Shown one piece after another: positions 18,408 through 27,703 of a stretch of DNA of 64,000 nt. Location: the NCBI RefSeq assembly GCF_010131535.1, contig NZ_WUBS01000020.1:49139-113138 (forward strand), given 5' to 3'. The translations under genes and the position numbers were made by a program. The number at the start of each line of letters is the position of its first letter. Positions within the stretch are counted from its first letter, which is position 1. The notes under the pieces were generated by a model. It saw only the letters and a program-made list of their open reading frames with translations. It searched no databases and was not told where the DNA came from. This stretch comes from Acerihabitans arboris (GTDB lineage Bacteria > Pseudomonadota > Gammaproteobacteria > Enterobacterales > Enterobacteriaceae).

Positions 18408-19163
18408 TCACATCGACTGGCCGGCGCGAAACGGCTGGGCCAGATTAGGCGCGGCCATGTCGCCGGCGCGCAGCTCGGTCACATCGGCGGTGGTAATGCG
18501 CGAGCCGGTGAGATAGTAGGCGTGCAGATCGTGGGCGAAACGGGCGATGGCATGCTGCAGGCCGCGGTTGCGCCGGCTGATGGTGTTAAATCCCAGTACC
18601 GCCGGAATGGCGACGAACAGGCCGAATGCCGTCATAATCAGCGCTTCGCCGACCGGGCCGGCGACGTGGGCCAGATCCGGCTGATCCGCCAGGCTGATGG
18701 ATTGCAGCGCATGATAGATGCCCCAAACGGTACCCAATAGCCCGACAAACGGCGCGGTGCTGCCGATGGAGGCGAGGATGCCCAGGCCCGACTGCAGCCT
18801 GGCGCTGCTGTCGTCCATGCTGTTTTTCAGGCCGCGCGCCAGCCAGTCGCTGATATCGAGATTATTGCTGATGCCGGCCTCGATATTGTACTGGTGGGAC
18901 ATGGCCGCATGGCCGGCAATCGCCAGGTCGCGGAACGGGTTATTGCCGTTGTTGCCCAATGATTCAATGGCGGACGGCAGCGTTTTTTCGCGCCAGAACC
19001 GGTGCTTGGTACGCTGGGCGATTTTGCGCAGCCCGGCGCCCTGTATGCATTTAATAGCGATCACCGACCAGGACATTATGGACATGACCAGCAGGACCAG
19101 GGCCACCGCGCGGGTGATTATATCGCCCTGCAGCCAAACGTGCTCAATGCCAAACTCATTCAT
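18408..19163 (-). CDS. exbB: ExbB/TolQ-family proton-channel subunit
   Basis: This 251-residue MotA/TolQ/ExbB-family protein has a first membrane helix near residues 15-35 and a cytoplasmic domain. Two further helices follow around SIGSTAPFVGLLGTVWGIYH (residues 130-150) and EALIMTAFGLFVAIPAVLGF (residues 172-192); both are conserved family segments. It forms the pentameric scaffold around ExbD and TonB in the inner membrane. The gene lies between tonB and exbD with spacings of 60 and 25 bases. Confidence 0.93.
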   Translation of the reverse strand: MNEFGIEHVWLQGDIITRAVALVLLVMSIMSWSVIAIKCIQGAGLRKIAQRTKHRFWREKTLPSAIESLGNNGNNPFRDLAIAGHAAMSHQYNIEAGISNNLDISDWLARGLKNSMDDSSARLQSGLGILASIGSTAPFVGLLGTVWGIYHALQSISLADQPDLAHVAGPVGEALIMTAFGLFVAIPAVLGFNTISRRNRGLQHAIARFAHDLHAYYLTGSRITTADVTELRAGDMAAPNLAQPFRAGQSM

Positions 19164-19223
19164 TATGCTACCTCTATTATCAAAAAACGCTATCGGCCAT
19201 CTTCATGCGCCAACCCCTGCGGG

Positions 19224-20057
19224 CTAACGGGATAATTTGAACGTAATGGGTTGCACCGTCATAACGGAAATCGCCTGGCCGTTTTCCACGTAGGGGTTAC
19301 ACCGGATGCGGGACACCGCCGCCATTGCCGCCTGGTCGAGATCCTCATAGCCGCTGCTGCGCGCGACCTCGCCGCGGCTCAGGGTGCCGTTGGCATTGAT
19401 GATCAGGCGGATCAGCACCTCGCCTTCTTCCTGCAGACGTTTCGCCTTGCGGGGGTAGTCGGGCGCGGGCACCTGGCAGCCTACGGTCGATACATTTTTC
19501 GGCGTGGCGTTGGGTACGCTTTTCAGCATTTCACCCTGGGTCGCCGCCGGTATGGCCACCCGATCGGCGACCTTGGCGTTTTGTACCGGCGAAGGCTTTT
19601 CCTGAGTCACCGGCCGGGAGGGTTCGCGCACCGGCTGGGGTGTTGGTTTGATTTTCGGCGCGGGTTTAGGCTTCGGCCTGGGCGGCGGCGGTATTTCCGG
19701 CTTGATTTCCGGCGCGGGCGCAACCGGGGCCGACTCGTTTTGCGCCACTTCGCGTTCGCTGTTGTCCGCGGTCAATACCGGCGGCGCCTCGCTGACCAGG
19801 GGAACCGGCGGCGGCTCGGGCTGCGGCTGCTCGACCATGGTTACCTGCACGCTGGTCTGTTCGGCCGGATTAATGATGTCCAGCGGCCGGTATTGCGTGG
19901 TATGGGTAATGGCCGCGGCAATCAGCGCCAGATGGGCCAGCGCCACCGCGGCAACCGTCAGTCTGGGGCGGTAATCTTTTTTAGCCGCCGCGGGCCCCGC
20001 GGGCAAAAGCACGGCGGTAGCTGCTCTTTCAGGCACTTCAATCCTATCTTTCAACAT
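19224..20057 (-). CDS. tonB: TonB-family energy transducer
   Basis: The 277-residue protein begins MLKDRIEVPERAAT, followed by an inner-membrane anchor (LTVAAVALAHLALIAAAI, about residues 31-48) and a long periplasmic Pro/Lys/Glu-rich region with PPPPRPKPKPAPKIKP-like repeats. The C-terminal TonB domain has PAPDYPRKAKRLQEEGEV and YVENGQAISVMTV-type segments. A longer frame opens at 20174, but its extra residues are not TonB-like, so I start at 20057. It is almost certainly a second, dedicated TonB: it sits directly after a sigma/anti-sigma pair and before exbBD, divergent from one TonB-dependent receptor. Confidence 0.92.
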   Translation of the reverse strand: MLKDRIEVPERAATAVLLPAGPAAAKKDYRPRLTVAAVALAHLALIAAAITHTTQYRPLDIINPAEQTSVQVTMVEQPQPEPPPVPLVSEAPPVLTADNSEREVAQNESAPVAPAPEIKPEIPPPPRPKPKPAPKIKPTPQPVREPSRPVTQEKPSPVQNAKVADRVAIPAATQGEMLKSVPNATPKNVSTVGCQVPAPDYPRKAKRLQEEGEVLIRLIINANGTLSRGEVARSSGYEDLDQAAMAAVSRIRCNPYVENGQAISVMTVQPITFKLSR

Positions 20058-20210
20058 CAGGCGCTGTGCTTTCACCACTACCTCGCGATAAATCCAGACC
20101 GACCGCACACCCGCATTAGCGGCAATCGCTGGGAGACTTATCCTGTATGTGCAACGAAGAGGCAAAAGTGACACCCGCCGGGTAAAAAAAATGCGGAAAT
20201 TTGAGCGCGG

Positions 20211-21170
20211 TCAAACGTCGGCCGCCGTGATGCGAATCCAGTATCCCGTGGTACGGGTGATGGCAATCGGCATGGTCTGGGCCAGGGCGTCGAGCGCATA
20301 GGGCACATCGTCCAGCGGGAAGTTGCCGCTGACGCGCAGGTTGGCGACGGCCGGATCCAGGCGGATAACCGCCGGGCTGTAGTTTTTCAGCGCAGCAATA
20401 ACCGAACTCAGCGGCGTATCCTTCACCTCCAGCCGGCCCTGGGTCCAGGCGGTCTCCGCGTAGGGGGAAATGCCCACCGGCATCAGCATATCCTGGTTGA
20501 ACCACAGGCCGTGGCCAGCCTCGACCCGCTGGCTGTCGCCGCGCCGGTTGGTGACTTTTACCACCGATTCCAGCACCGCCAGATGGATGCCGCCGGATTC
20601 CTGGCGCACATGAAAACGCGCTTCGCCCGCCAGGATGCGTCCCATGCCGGTATTGACGCTGAACGGCCGGGTGTCGTCCACCACGCGGGCGATAAAACCG
20701 CCGGTGCGCAGGTCAACGTTACGCAGTTTATCGTTGATGGCGATATTCAGCGCGGTGCGCGCGTTCATATCCAGGGTACTGCCGTCGTCCAGCTCGATAC
20801 GCCGCCGCTGGGCGGTATCGGTATGGATATCGGACAACAGGTAAGGCACGGGATATTTCTGGTTTACCACCAGGCCGCCGACTACGGCGACGGCGGCGAT
20901 ACCCAGCGTATTGTGCAAAAACTTGCGGCGGCTGGAAGGCGCCAGCAGGGCCTGGCGTACATTTTCCGGCGGCATGGTATGCGTCAGGGACTGGATTTTA
21001 CCCAGCGTGGTTTCTATTTTGGCGCAGGCGGCGTCGTGGCTCGCGTCGGCATAACGCCAGCGTTCATATTCCCGGAAATCGTCGTCCGTGGCCTCGCCGG
21101 AACGTAGCAGCACCATCCATTCGATGGCTTCCTGAGCGGCGGAATCGGGTCGCTGGGTCAATTTTATCAT
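20211..21170 (-). CDS. FecR-like anti-sigma/sensor protein
   Basis: The 319-residue protein has an N-terminal cytoplasmic domain (DUF4880-like; EAIEWMVLLRSGEATDDDF, residues 14-32), which binds the sigma factor. A twin-arginine-like motif, RRKFLHN, and a membrane segment (LGIAAVAVVGGLVV, about residues 89-102) follow. The FecR periplasmic domain has RRIELDDGSTLDMNARTAL and RVEAGHGLWF landmarks, and a C-terminal secretin/TonB short-N-like domain ends the protein. It should relay the signal from the STN domain of the receptor encoded at 22231 to the ECF sigma factor. Its start lies 15 bases after the sigma-factor stop, so the two are co-transcribed. Confidence 0.93.
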   Translation of the reverse strand: MIKLTQRPDSAAQEAIEWMVLLRSGEATDDDFREYERWRYADASHDAACAKIETTLGKIQSLTHTMPPENVRQALLAPSSRRKFLHNTLGIAAVAVVGGLVVNQKYPVPYLLSDIHTDTAQRRRIELDDGSTLDMNARTALNIAINDKLRNVDLRTGGFIARVVDDTRPFSVNTGMGRILAGEARFHVRQESGGIHLAVLESVVKVTNRRGDSQRVEAGHGLWFNQDMLMPVGISPYAETAWTQGRLEVKDTPLSSVIAALKNYSPAVIRLDPAVANLRVSGNFPLDDVPYALDALAQTMPIAITRTTGYWIRITAADV

Positions 21171-21185
21171 TCGTGTTCCGGCCGG

Positions 21186-21707
21186 TTATTCATTCTGCCC
21201 CGCGGTCACCAGATAACAGTTGGTAAGCGCCTTCGCCACATACTTGCGCACCATGCTGGCCGAGACGCCCAGCTCCCGGGCGATGTCGGCATAGGTCATG
21301 CCGTCCAGTTGGTTAAATAAAAACGCCTTGCGCGCGTTGACGGACAACCCATCCAGCGCGCGGTCAATGGCCAGCAATGATTCGATAACCATCTCCTGCT
21401 CTTCCGGCGAGGGATGGCAGCGCTGCGGGCTACTTGCCAGCGCGTTGAGATAGGCCTGCTCCAGGTCGCGGCGGCGCCAGTTTTCGTATAATACCCGCTG
21501 GGCAAGCGTGGTCAGCATGGCCCGCGGCTCGCGGATATTAAGCAGCTCAGGGATCGCGGCCAGCCGCACAAACGCCTCGGAGGCGATATCTTCCGCGCCG
21601 GTGCCGTAGCTGATCCGCCGTCTCAGCTTATCGGTGAGCCACCGATAATCGCTGCGAAAAATAAGCGTTAATGCATCTGTTCGGCTGGTAAATTCAGCAG
21701 GCATCAT
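21186..21707 (-). CDS. FecI-like ECF sigma factor
   Basis: The 173-residue ECF sigma factor has region 2 around RTDALTLIFRSDYRWLTDKL to EDIASEAFVRL and region 4 around EQEMVIESLLAIDRALDGL. The helix-turn-helix GMTYADIARELGVSASMVRKY follows. I start at the ATG pair near 21707 since this gives the FecI-like length; the frame stays open to 21839, but the added 44 residues are atypical. With the FecR-like protein it should switch on the divergent receptor operon when substrate binds outside. I could not identify its promoter element with confidence. Confidence 0.92.
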   Translation of the reverse strand: MMPAEFTSRTDALTLIFRSDYRWLTDKLRRRISYGTGAEDIASEAFVRLAAIPELLNIREPRAMLTTLAQRVLYENWRRRDLEQAYLNALASSPQRCHPSPEEQEMVIESLLAIDRALDGLSVNARKAFLFNQLDGMTYADIARELGVSASMVRKYVAKALTNCYLVTAGQNE

Positions 21708-22230
21708 CTCATCCGTCTGGCTTAATCTAAGCGTAAAACCTTTCTCAGGCCTCAACAAAGGATTATTACCACCAATCCTCAACAAATAGTGCCGCTCTTG
21801 CCCGCCGCGCAGGTTATCGCGGGCAGAGCGGGGGTTCATTCAAGCCTGCCCAGCAATAAGCGAGCCAATAATTTTTATCTCTAGGTTATATCCATAGAGT
21901 ATAAGTATATTTTTTTATTTACTAAGACCACTTTTGTTATAAGCGCCGCATTAATGCGCAACGTCGCACAAAAGCGGACGGGACGTGGGGCATTTTAGAT
22001 TCGTTGATCCGCCGTTTCGCACCAAAATAGTGCCGGCGCGCCGCAATACGCTTGTTATGGGGGCGAACAGCCGGCAGCGTCATAGGCAATAACAACGTAA
22101 ATAATAAAAAAAATATCAGCCACCCGGTGACACATTTCGGCCCGCGTTGCACATACACACTGAGATGTCGGACTGACCCATAACACTATGGCGTCGCTAT
22201 ACTTTTGCCTTTTCTCCGGGAGTCGTATCA
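21708..22230. promoter_or_regulatory. divergent control region between the sigma-factor and receptor operons
   Basis: About 520 bases separate two operons transcribed outward. The middle (21860-21930) is AT-rich. CCGGGAG six bases before 22231 is the ribosome site of the receptor gene. No convincing Fur box or FecI-type -35/-10 pair stands out by eye, and no coding frame is supported. Confidence 0.5.
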
Positions 22231-24675
22231 ATGAATGCAGTACTGCAACGCGCATGGAAGAGTCGTATTACACCAGGCCGGTTGGCGTTGGCGATAAATA
22301 TCACGGTTGTCGTGGCAAATAGCGCATTATTGCCGCCGCAGGAGGCATACGCGGCGCCGGCGCCCTCGATGCACTATTCGGTGCCGGCGGGTTCCCTGGA
22401 ACAAGGCTTATTAGCCATTGCGCGCCAAAGTCAGCAGACTATCTCTTTTAATCCCACGCTGGTGGCGCCTTACCAGGCCAAGCCCATCAGCGGCAATTTC
22501 ACTGTTGAACAAGCGATATTACGCCAGTTGCAGGGAACGCCGCTGTCCGTCACCACCACCGCCAACGGCACCCTGACTATTGACGCGGTGACCACGGCCG
22601 TGCCGGCCGCCGCCACATCGGAATTGCAGGCGGCGAAGGACAGCGGCCAGACGCTGCCGGCCATTACCGTCAGCGGCGCCGCCGATCAAAGCGAAGACGC
22701 CACGGTCTATAACCCATCGACGTCCAGTTCCGCCACCCGCACCAACCTCGCGTTGCAGGACACGGCGCAGTCGGTGCAGGTGGTTAGCCGCAAACTGATT
22801 GAGGACCGGCAGGCGGTCTCGGTGGAAGACGCGTTGCGCAACGCCGGCGGCGTTACGACGCAGGGCGGCAACCGCGGCATTAATTCAATCAATATACGCG
22901 GTTTTAATGTCATGTCCGGTTCCACCGACGGGATGTCCAACCCGAATAGCTCCGTCAACGGCAGCGCCACCGGCTACTCCAATATCGACGGTATCGAGCG
23001 GGTGGAAGTGTTAAAAGGACCGCAGGCGGTGCTGGCGGGCAACAGCTCTCCCGCCGGTTCGGTCAACGTGGTGCGTAAGGCCCCCACCGCCGACCCGCTG
23101 CATACGATAAAATTCGAGACGTCCAAATATGGCGAGGTGAAAACCGCCATCGATCTTGGCGGCCCGTTAAACGATGATAAAACCTTCCAATACCGTTTAA
23201 ATGCCTCCACCATGCACGCGGATAATAGTTTTCCCGATTTTAACGGTAAGCGCGCCGACTATATCGCGCCGGTATTGGCCTGGGTGACGGATAAAACCAA
23301 ATTCAAAGTGGGCGCGGAATTCAGCACCGGCAGGACCTCCGGTCCGGCGGCGACCCTGTATAACAATGGCCGTATACAGCGCCTGCCGGTATATCGCCTG
23401 GGGGATAAGGATAACCATTTCGCGGGCAATGCCAAGACCGCTTATTACGAACTGAACCAGGATTTAAGCGACGACTGGTCTTTTAACAGTAAAGCCACCT
23501 ATCTTGATAACACCATGAATTACCGCATTCATGAGACTTATGCGGCGTACCCCGACGGCTCGTTAGTCACCCATGAGCTGGCCAATAAGCAGGATCTCAA
23601 CGCAATAAGCCTGCAAAACGATATTCGCGGCAAGATCGATATGGGCCCGATAACCCATAATATCCTGGTCGGCTACGATTATCAGCATTCAAAGACCACT
23701 AGCTGGGATTTATACAGCGGCCGGATTTCTACCACCGGCAACTATAACGATCCCGATAGCCTGTCGTTTCCCGATATCCCCGATCCCACCTTTAAATCGT
23801 ATAAAACCACCCAGGATCAAAAGGGGCTGATTTTACAAGACCAGATCGATTTCTGGCAAAAACTGCATTTGCAGTTATCCGCTAAACGGGCTGAATGGAC
23901 ATCGCAAACCAACGTCTTTTACTCCCCAACCCGTACCAAGACCTCGTTTTCCGACGAGACCAAATGGATACCCAGCTACGGCGTCAGCTACGATATCACG
24001 CCGGAAGTGACGGTCTACGCCAACCTGTTGAACAGCTTCGCCACCGTCGGCACGGTCAATACCCTCACCGGTAAACCGCTGGCGCCGTCCACCGGCAAAT
24101 CCAAGGAAGCCGGGTTTAAATTTAACCTGCTGGACGATAACCTGACCATTACCACCGCGGTATTCCATATCGTGCAGGACAACGTGGCGGTTTACAATAT
24201 CGCGGGCGACGCGGTTGGCGCGCAAGGGCGGGAAACCAAAGGCTTTGATTTTGATTTAAATGGGCAAATTTTGCCGGGCTGGAATATCAGCACCAGCTAT
24301 ACCTTTGCCCAGCCCAAGGATCCGGATACCTCCGAGCTTACCGGCTATAAAACCAAGGTTACCGCGCAGCCCAAACATTCCGGCAGTATCTGGAGTACCT
24401 ATGAGCTGCAGGACGGACGCTTGCGCGGCCTGGGCGCCGGCATCGGCGTCGAGGCGGCCAGCGACACCGTGAATGGCTCTACGGGCAATTATTTCAAAAT
24501 GGGCGGCTGGGCGCAAACCGACGCTTCGGTGTTTTACCATCAGCCAAAATATACGGTGACGCTGGGTGTGAAAAATATATTCGACCGGGATCTTTATTAT
24601 TATTCGACCACGGCAACGTATATCGGCGTGAAGCCGGGCCGCACCGCGCGGTTGTCGGTGACCTATTCGTTCTAA
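22231..24675 (+). CDS. TonB-dependent receptor with STN signalling domain
   Basis: This 814-residue outer-membrane receptor has a signal region ending near AYA (about residue 45) and an STN domain (MHYSVPAGSLEQGLLAIARQ onward, residues 50-120) that contacts FecR. A TonB box, LPAITVSG, lies near residue 147. The plug has SVEDALRNAGGV, NIRGFNV and RVEVLKGPQAVLAG, and a 22-strand-type barrel ends in the expected C-terminal Phe. By sequence it resembles FpvA/FhuE-type siderophore receptors. Its downstream genes are an SbmA-like transporter, a thioredoxin and TldE/TldD, not siderophore-reductase or periplasmic-binding genes. A peptide or peptide-containing ligand is therefore a real possibility. 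Neighbouring tonB/exbBD and sigma/FecR genes are its dedicated partners. Confidence 0.9.
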   Translation: MNAVLQRAWKSRITPGRLALAINITVVVANSALLPPQEAYAAPAPSMHYSVPAGSLEQGLLAIARQSQQTISFNPTLVAPYQAKPISGNFTVEQAILRQLQGTPLSVTTTANGTLTIDAVTTAVPAAATSELQAAKDSGQTLPAITVSGAADQSEDATVYNPSTSSSATRTNLALQDTAQSVQVVSRKLIEDRQAVSVEDALRNAGGVTTQGGNRGINSINIRGFNVMSGSTDGMSNPNSSVNGSATGYSNIDGIERVEVLKGPQAVLAGNSSPAGSVNVVRKAPTADPLHTIKFETSKYGEVKTAIDLGGPLNDDKTFQYRLNASTMHADNSFPDFNGKRADYIAPVLAWVTDKTKFKVGAEFSTGRTSGPAATLYNNGRIQRLPVYRLGDKDNHFAGNAKTAYYELNQDLSDDWSFNSKATYLDNTMNYRIHETYAAYPDGSLVTHELANKQDLNAISLQNDIRGKIDMGPITHNILVGYDYQHSKTTSWDLYSGRISTTGNYNDPDSLSFPDIPDPTFKSYKTTQDQKGLILQDQIDFWQKLHLQLSAKRAEWTSQTNVFYSPTRTKTSFSDETKWIPSYGVSYDITPEVTVYANLLNSFATVGTVNTLTGKPLAPSTGKSKEAGFKFNLLDDNLTITTAVFHIVQDNVAVYNIAGDAVGAQGRETKGFDFDLNGQILPGWNISTSYTFAQPKDPDTSELTGYKTKVTAQPKHSGSIWSTYELQDGRLRGLGAGIGVEAASDTVNGSTGNYFKMGGWAQTDASVFYHQPKYTVTLGVKNIFDRDLYYYSTTATYIGVKPGRTARLSVTYSF

Positions 24676-24678
24676 TCC

Positions 24679-26403
24679 GTGGGAAATATGAAGGCACAAT
24701 CGATCAATAAAGCGCTGCCCAGCGACGGCAATCGTCCGGGTGTATGGCAATTAATTCGCCCTTTTTGGGTATCGTCGGAAAAGTGGCTGGCCTTATTATT
24801 AATTGCCATCATCCTGACGATTAATTTCACCACCACGTTTGCGTTTGTTGCCCTGAATAAACTGCATGGGCGCTTAACCGACGCCCTGGTGGCGCTGGAC
24901 TGGCCGCTTATCAGCGGCACCATGGTGAAAAGCCTGGGCATCGGCACGATAACCGTGTTGTTGCCGATGGTCAGCGTATTGGCGATTAATTACCTGACCC
25001 TGCGCTGGCGCACCTGGATGACCGTCCGTTATGTGGAGCGCTGGACCCAGGGTTCCGCTTATTATCAACTGGAGCGGGATAATTTAATCAGCAACGGCGA
25101 TCAGCGTATTGCGGAGGATATTAATCTCTTTACCGACATCAGCATCAACCTGTCCACCAATATCATCAACGTGGTGGTCAACGTCGTGACCTTTACCATT
25201 ATGCTGTGGGGATTATCCGGCGCCCTGTCTATTCCCCTGGGGGGCAGGGCGTTGTCGATACCCGGTTATATGGTGATCGCCGTCTATGTCTATTCATTTT
25301 CCCATCTCGCCCTGGCCCACTGGCTGGGCAAGGTGCTGATTGGCGTCAATATGAATAAACAAACGGTGGAAGCGGATTTTCGTTTCCTCGGCATGCAGGT
25401 ACGGGAAAACGCCGAGCAAATCGCCTTTTTTGGCGGCGGCGGACGCGAGGGACGGCGGCTGTTATCCCGCTTCGTCCGGGTGCGGGACAATACGCTGTTG
25501 ATGATGCGTAAAACCTTTAAGCTGAATTTTTTCCAGAGCATGTTTTCCCAGGTCTTTTCGCCGCTGCCCACCCTGCTGGCGCTGCCTTTATTGCTCTCGG
25601 GAAAAATCACCATGGGCGGCCTGACGCAGATTACCATGGCCTATGGCATGCTGCTCAGTACGCTGGCGTTTTTCCCCCAGGCTTATCAATCCTTTACTAA
25701 CTGGATAGCGCTTGCCAACCGACTGCGGGATATGCTTTGGGCGTTAAATAAAGCCCGGGACCAGCCCGCCGGCATCCGGCTGGAAAGCCGGGGTTCGGCG
25801 CTTTGCTGCGAAGGATTAACCCTGCGGCGTCCGGACGGCGCGGCGCTTGCGCATTTGCCGCGCTGGCGGGTATTGGCCGGCGAACGCTGGGTGGTGCGGG
25901 GGCGCTCGGGCAGCGGCAAAAGCACCCTGCTGCGCGCCTGCGCGGGGTTATGGCCTTTTGGGGAAGGCGCCATCACCCGGCCCCAGACGGCGCGTATCCT
26001 GTTTTTGCCGCAAAAAAGCTATATCCCGGTCGGCACGTTAAAAAGCGCGCTGGCCTATCCCGACGAGCCGGACGCCTTTACCGACCTGCAATGCCGTCAG
26101 GCGCTGGCGGATTGCTGCCTGGCGGAACGGACCGATTCGCTGACCCAATCCGATCGCTGGCAGCAGGTGTTGTCCGGCGGCGAGCAGCAGCGGCTGGCGA
26201 TGGCGCGGGTACTGCTGCACCGTCCGGACTTTATTTTCCTCGACGAGGCGACCAGCGCGCTGGATCCGGAAACCGAACGCCGGCTGTACCAGGCGCTCCT
26301 CGATCGGCTTCCCGGCAGCACCATCATCAGCGTGGCCCACCGCAAGGAGCTGGAACACTTCCACCAGCATATCCTCACCCTGACGCCCGGGCAGGGCAGT
26401 TAA
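24679..26403 (+). CDS. YddA/SbmA-type ABC transporter (membrane domain fused to ATPase)
   Basis: The 574-residue protein has an N-terminal six-helix SbmA/BacA-like membrane domain with TLRWRTWMTVRYVERWTQG (near residue 109) and NPDQRI-like GDQRIAEDI (near 138). The ATPase domain has Walker A RGRSGSGKST, signature [16 protein letters not shown], Walker B FIFLDEATSALD and switch His SVAHR. E. coli YddA and Pectobacterium FusD share this architecture, and the SbmA relatives import peptides such as microcin B17. GTG at 24679 and ATG at 24688 are both possible starts. It begins three bases after the receptor stop, so it should carry the same substrate across the inner membrane. Confidence 0.9.
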   Translation: MGNMKAQSINKALPSDGNRPGVWQLIRPFWVSSEKWLALLLIAIILTINFTTTFAFVALNKLHGRLTDALVALDWPLISGTMVKSLGIGTITVLLPMVSVLAINYLTLRWRTWMTVRYVERWTQGSAYYQLERDNLISNGDQRIAEDINLFTDISINLSTNIINVVVNVVTFTIMLWGLSGALSIPLGGRALSIPGYMVIAVYVYSFSHLALAHWLGKVLIGVNMNKQTVEADFRFLGMQVRENAEQIAFFGGGGREGRRLLSRFVRVRDNTLLMMRKTFKLNFFQSMFSQVFSPLPTLLALPLLLSGKITMGGLTQITMAYGMLLSTLAFFPQAYQSFTNWIALANRLRDMLWALNKARDQPAGIRLESRGSALCCEGLTLRRPDGAALAHLPRWRVLAGERWVVRGRSGSGKSTLLRACAGLWPFGEGAITRPQTARILFLPQKSYIPVGTLKSALAYPDEPDAFTDLQCRQALADCCLAERTDSLTQSDRWQQVLSGGEQQRLAMARVLLHRPDFIFLDEATSALDPETERRLYQALLDRLPGSTIISVAHRKELEHFHQHILTLTPGQGS

Positions 26404-26422
26404 CCTTTTTACAGGAATCCCT

Positions 26423-27676
26423 ATGTTGAATAAACCAAACGAATTATCCGACGCCAGCTTTGATCGTTTCCTGGCCGAGGCGCGGCTACCGGTACTGGTG
26501 GACCTGTGGGCGCCATGGTGCGTGCCGTGCCGCACCATGGCGCCGATTATCGACAACCTGGCCAAAAACAGCGGCGGCAAGCTGCTGGTGGCCAAGATCG
26601 ATGTGGAGAAATATCCGGCCATCATGGAGCGCTATGGCGTGCGCGGCATTCCTACCCTGCTGCTGTTCCGGGACACTGGAGAACCGGCGCGCCAGGTGGG
26701 CGCCTTATCCCTGGGCCAGCTTAACGCCTGGCTGGCAAATCACCAGGTGGATATGGTGTCGCAACCGCCGGTGCGGCAGGCCGAAGCGCTGGAATGGGCC
26801 AGTTTTTATGGCGATGAGGGGCTGCATGAATTTATTGCGCAACGGGTTATCGGGCATGCCGGGGCGGGGGATATCACCTTAGGCTTGGGCAGCTTTTGGA
26901 TGGACGGCAAAGGTACCACGTCGGCGGCCATGGTGCATCAGCCCGACCCTCACGCCTTTGAGCGGATGACCGGGCTGCCGATTGCCCTCGGCCGGCTGAT
27001 GGACCGCTGCGGTTATCTTAACGCCGGGCAGGTCGGCGGATTATTCGCGGCGCTGCGCGCCGGCAAGGATTACCGGCTGGTGCCGCAGCGGTTTATGCAG
27101 TGGTGGCTTGGCGAAGAGTCGGCGCCCTGGGCCGGTTACCTGCGGGATCCGCAGTTGGTGCGATTGCTGGCGCGGTGGCAGGCGTTATGCGCCGAACAGC
27201 TTGCGGGCCGGGAAATGGCGGCGGACGACTGGTCCGCCGTGGGCGGGGAGGCGGCATTGTTGCTGCAAAGCTATCAGCAACCGGACCGGCAACTGGAGAA
27301 AGTTATCGCCGCGCTGCTGCGGGATCTTTCGCCGGTGCCCGTTACCACCGAGGGCGATAAATGGGGCAATATCGCGCTCAACATCAATTGGGCGCAGTTC
27401 CAGCAGTTGGAAATCCTGTCGGGCTGGAGCGACGGGGATCGCGCCACGCCCGAGATCCGTATGGGCTGGTTTAAGGAAAAAGAGCGCCTAAGCCCGGCAG
27501 GCAAGCTTACCCAGGAGGAGATTACCCAGCTCAGGGCGGAGTGGCTGGAGCAAAACACGGAATTTTTCGCCAGGGAAAATGCCTTCCATCAAAACCTTGC
27601 GCGGCTCGCCCTGCCGGTGAGCGCGCGTATGCAGCAGGCATTAAACCGATTGCTGGCCGACGCGCCGGACTTTTGA
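26423..27676 (+). CDS. thioredoxin-domain protein with a large uncharacterised C-terminal domain
   Basis: The first about 110 residues of this 417-residue protein form a complete thioredoxin fold: active site WAPWCVPCRTM (CVPC), then AKIDVEKYPAIMERYGVRG and the cis-Pro loop IPT. There is no signal peptide, so it should work in the cytoplasm as a disulfide reductase. Residues about 115-417 form a further, mostly helical domain, rich in Trp (WWLGEE, WAGYLRD), that I do not recognise. It lies 19 bases after the ABC transporter gene and just before the TldE gene. Reducing an imported disulfide-bonded peptide before proteolysis would explain its place; this is inference. Confidence 0.85.
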   Translation: MLNKPNELSDASFDRFLAEARLPVLVDLWAPWCVPCRTMAPIIDNLAKNSGGKLLVAKIDVEKYPAIMERYGVRGIPTLLLFRDTGEPARQVGALSLGQLNAWLANHQVDMVSQPPVRQAEALEWASFYGDEGLHEFIAQRVIGHAGAGDITLGLGSFWMDGKGTTSAAMVHQPDPHAFERMTGLPIALGRLMDRCGYLNAGQVGGLFAALRAGKDYRLVPQRFMQWWLGEESAPWAGYLRDPQLVRLLARWQALCAEQLAGREMAADDWSAVGGEAALLLQSYQQPDRQLEKVIAALLRDLSPVPVTTEGDKWGNIALNINWAQFQQLEILSGWSDGDRATPEIRMGWFKEKERLSPAGKLTQEEITQLRAEWLEQNTEFFARENAFHQNLARLALPVSARMQQALNRLLADAPDF

Positions 27677-27703
27677 ACCATGACCTTTGACCAGGGGGCA
27701 GCT

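Noticed and set aside
19251..20171. Long plus-strand frame opposite tonB
   Set aside because: It lies wholly antisense to a clear TonB gene, is rich in Arg/Gly/His as GC-rich antisense frames are, and has no ribosome site or domain.
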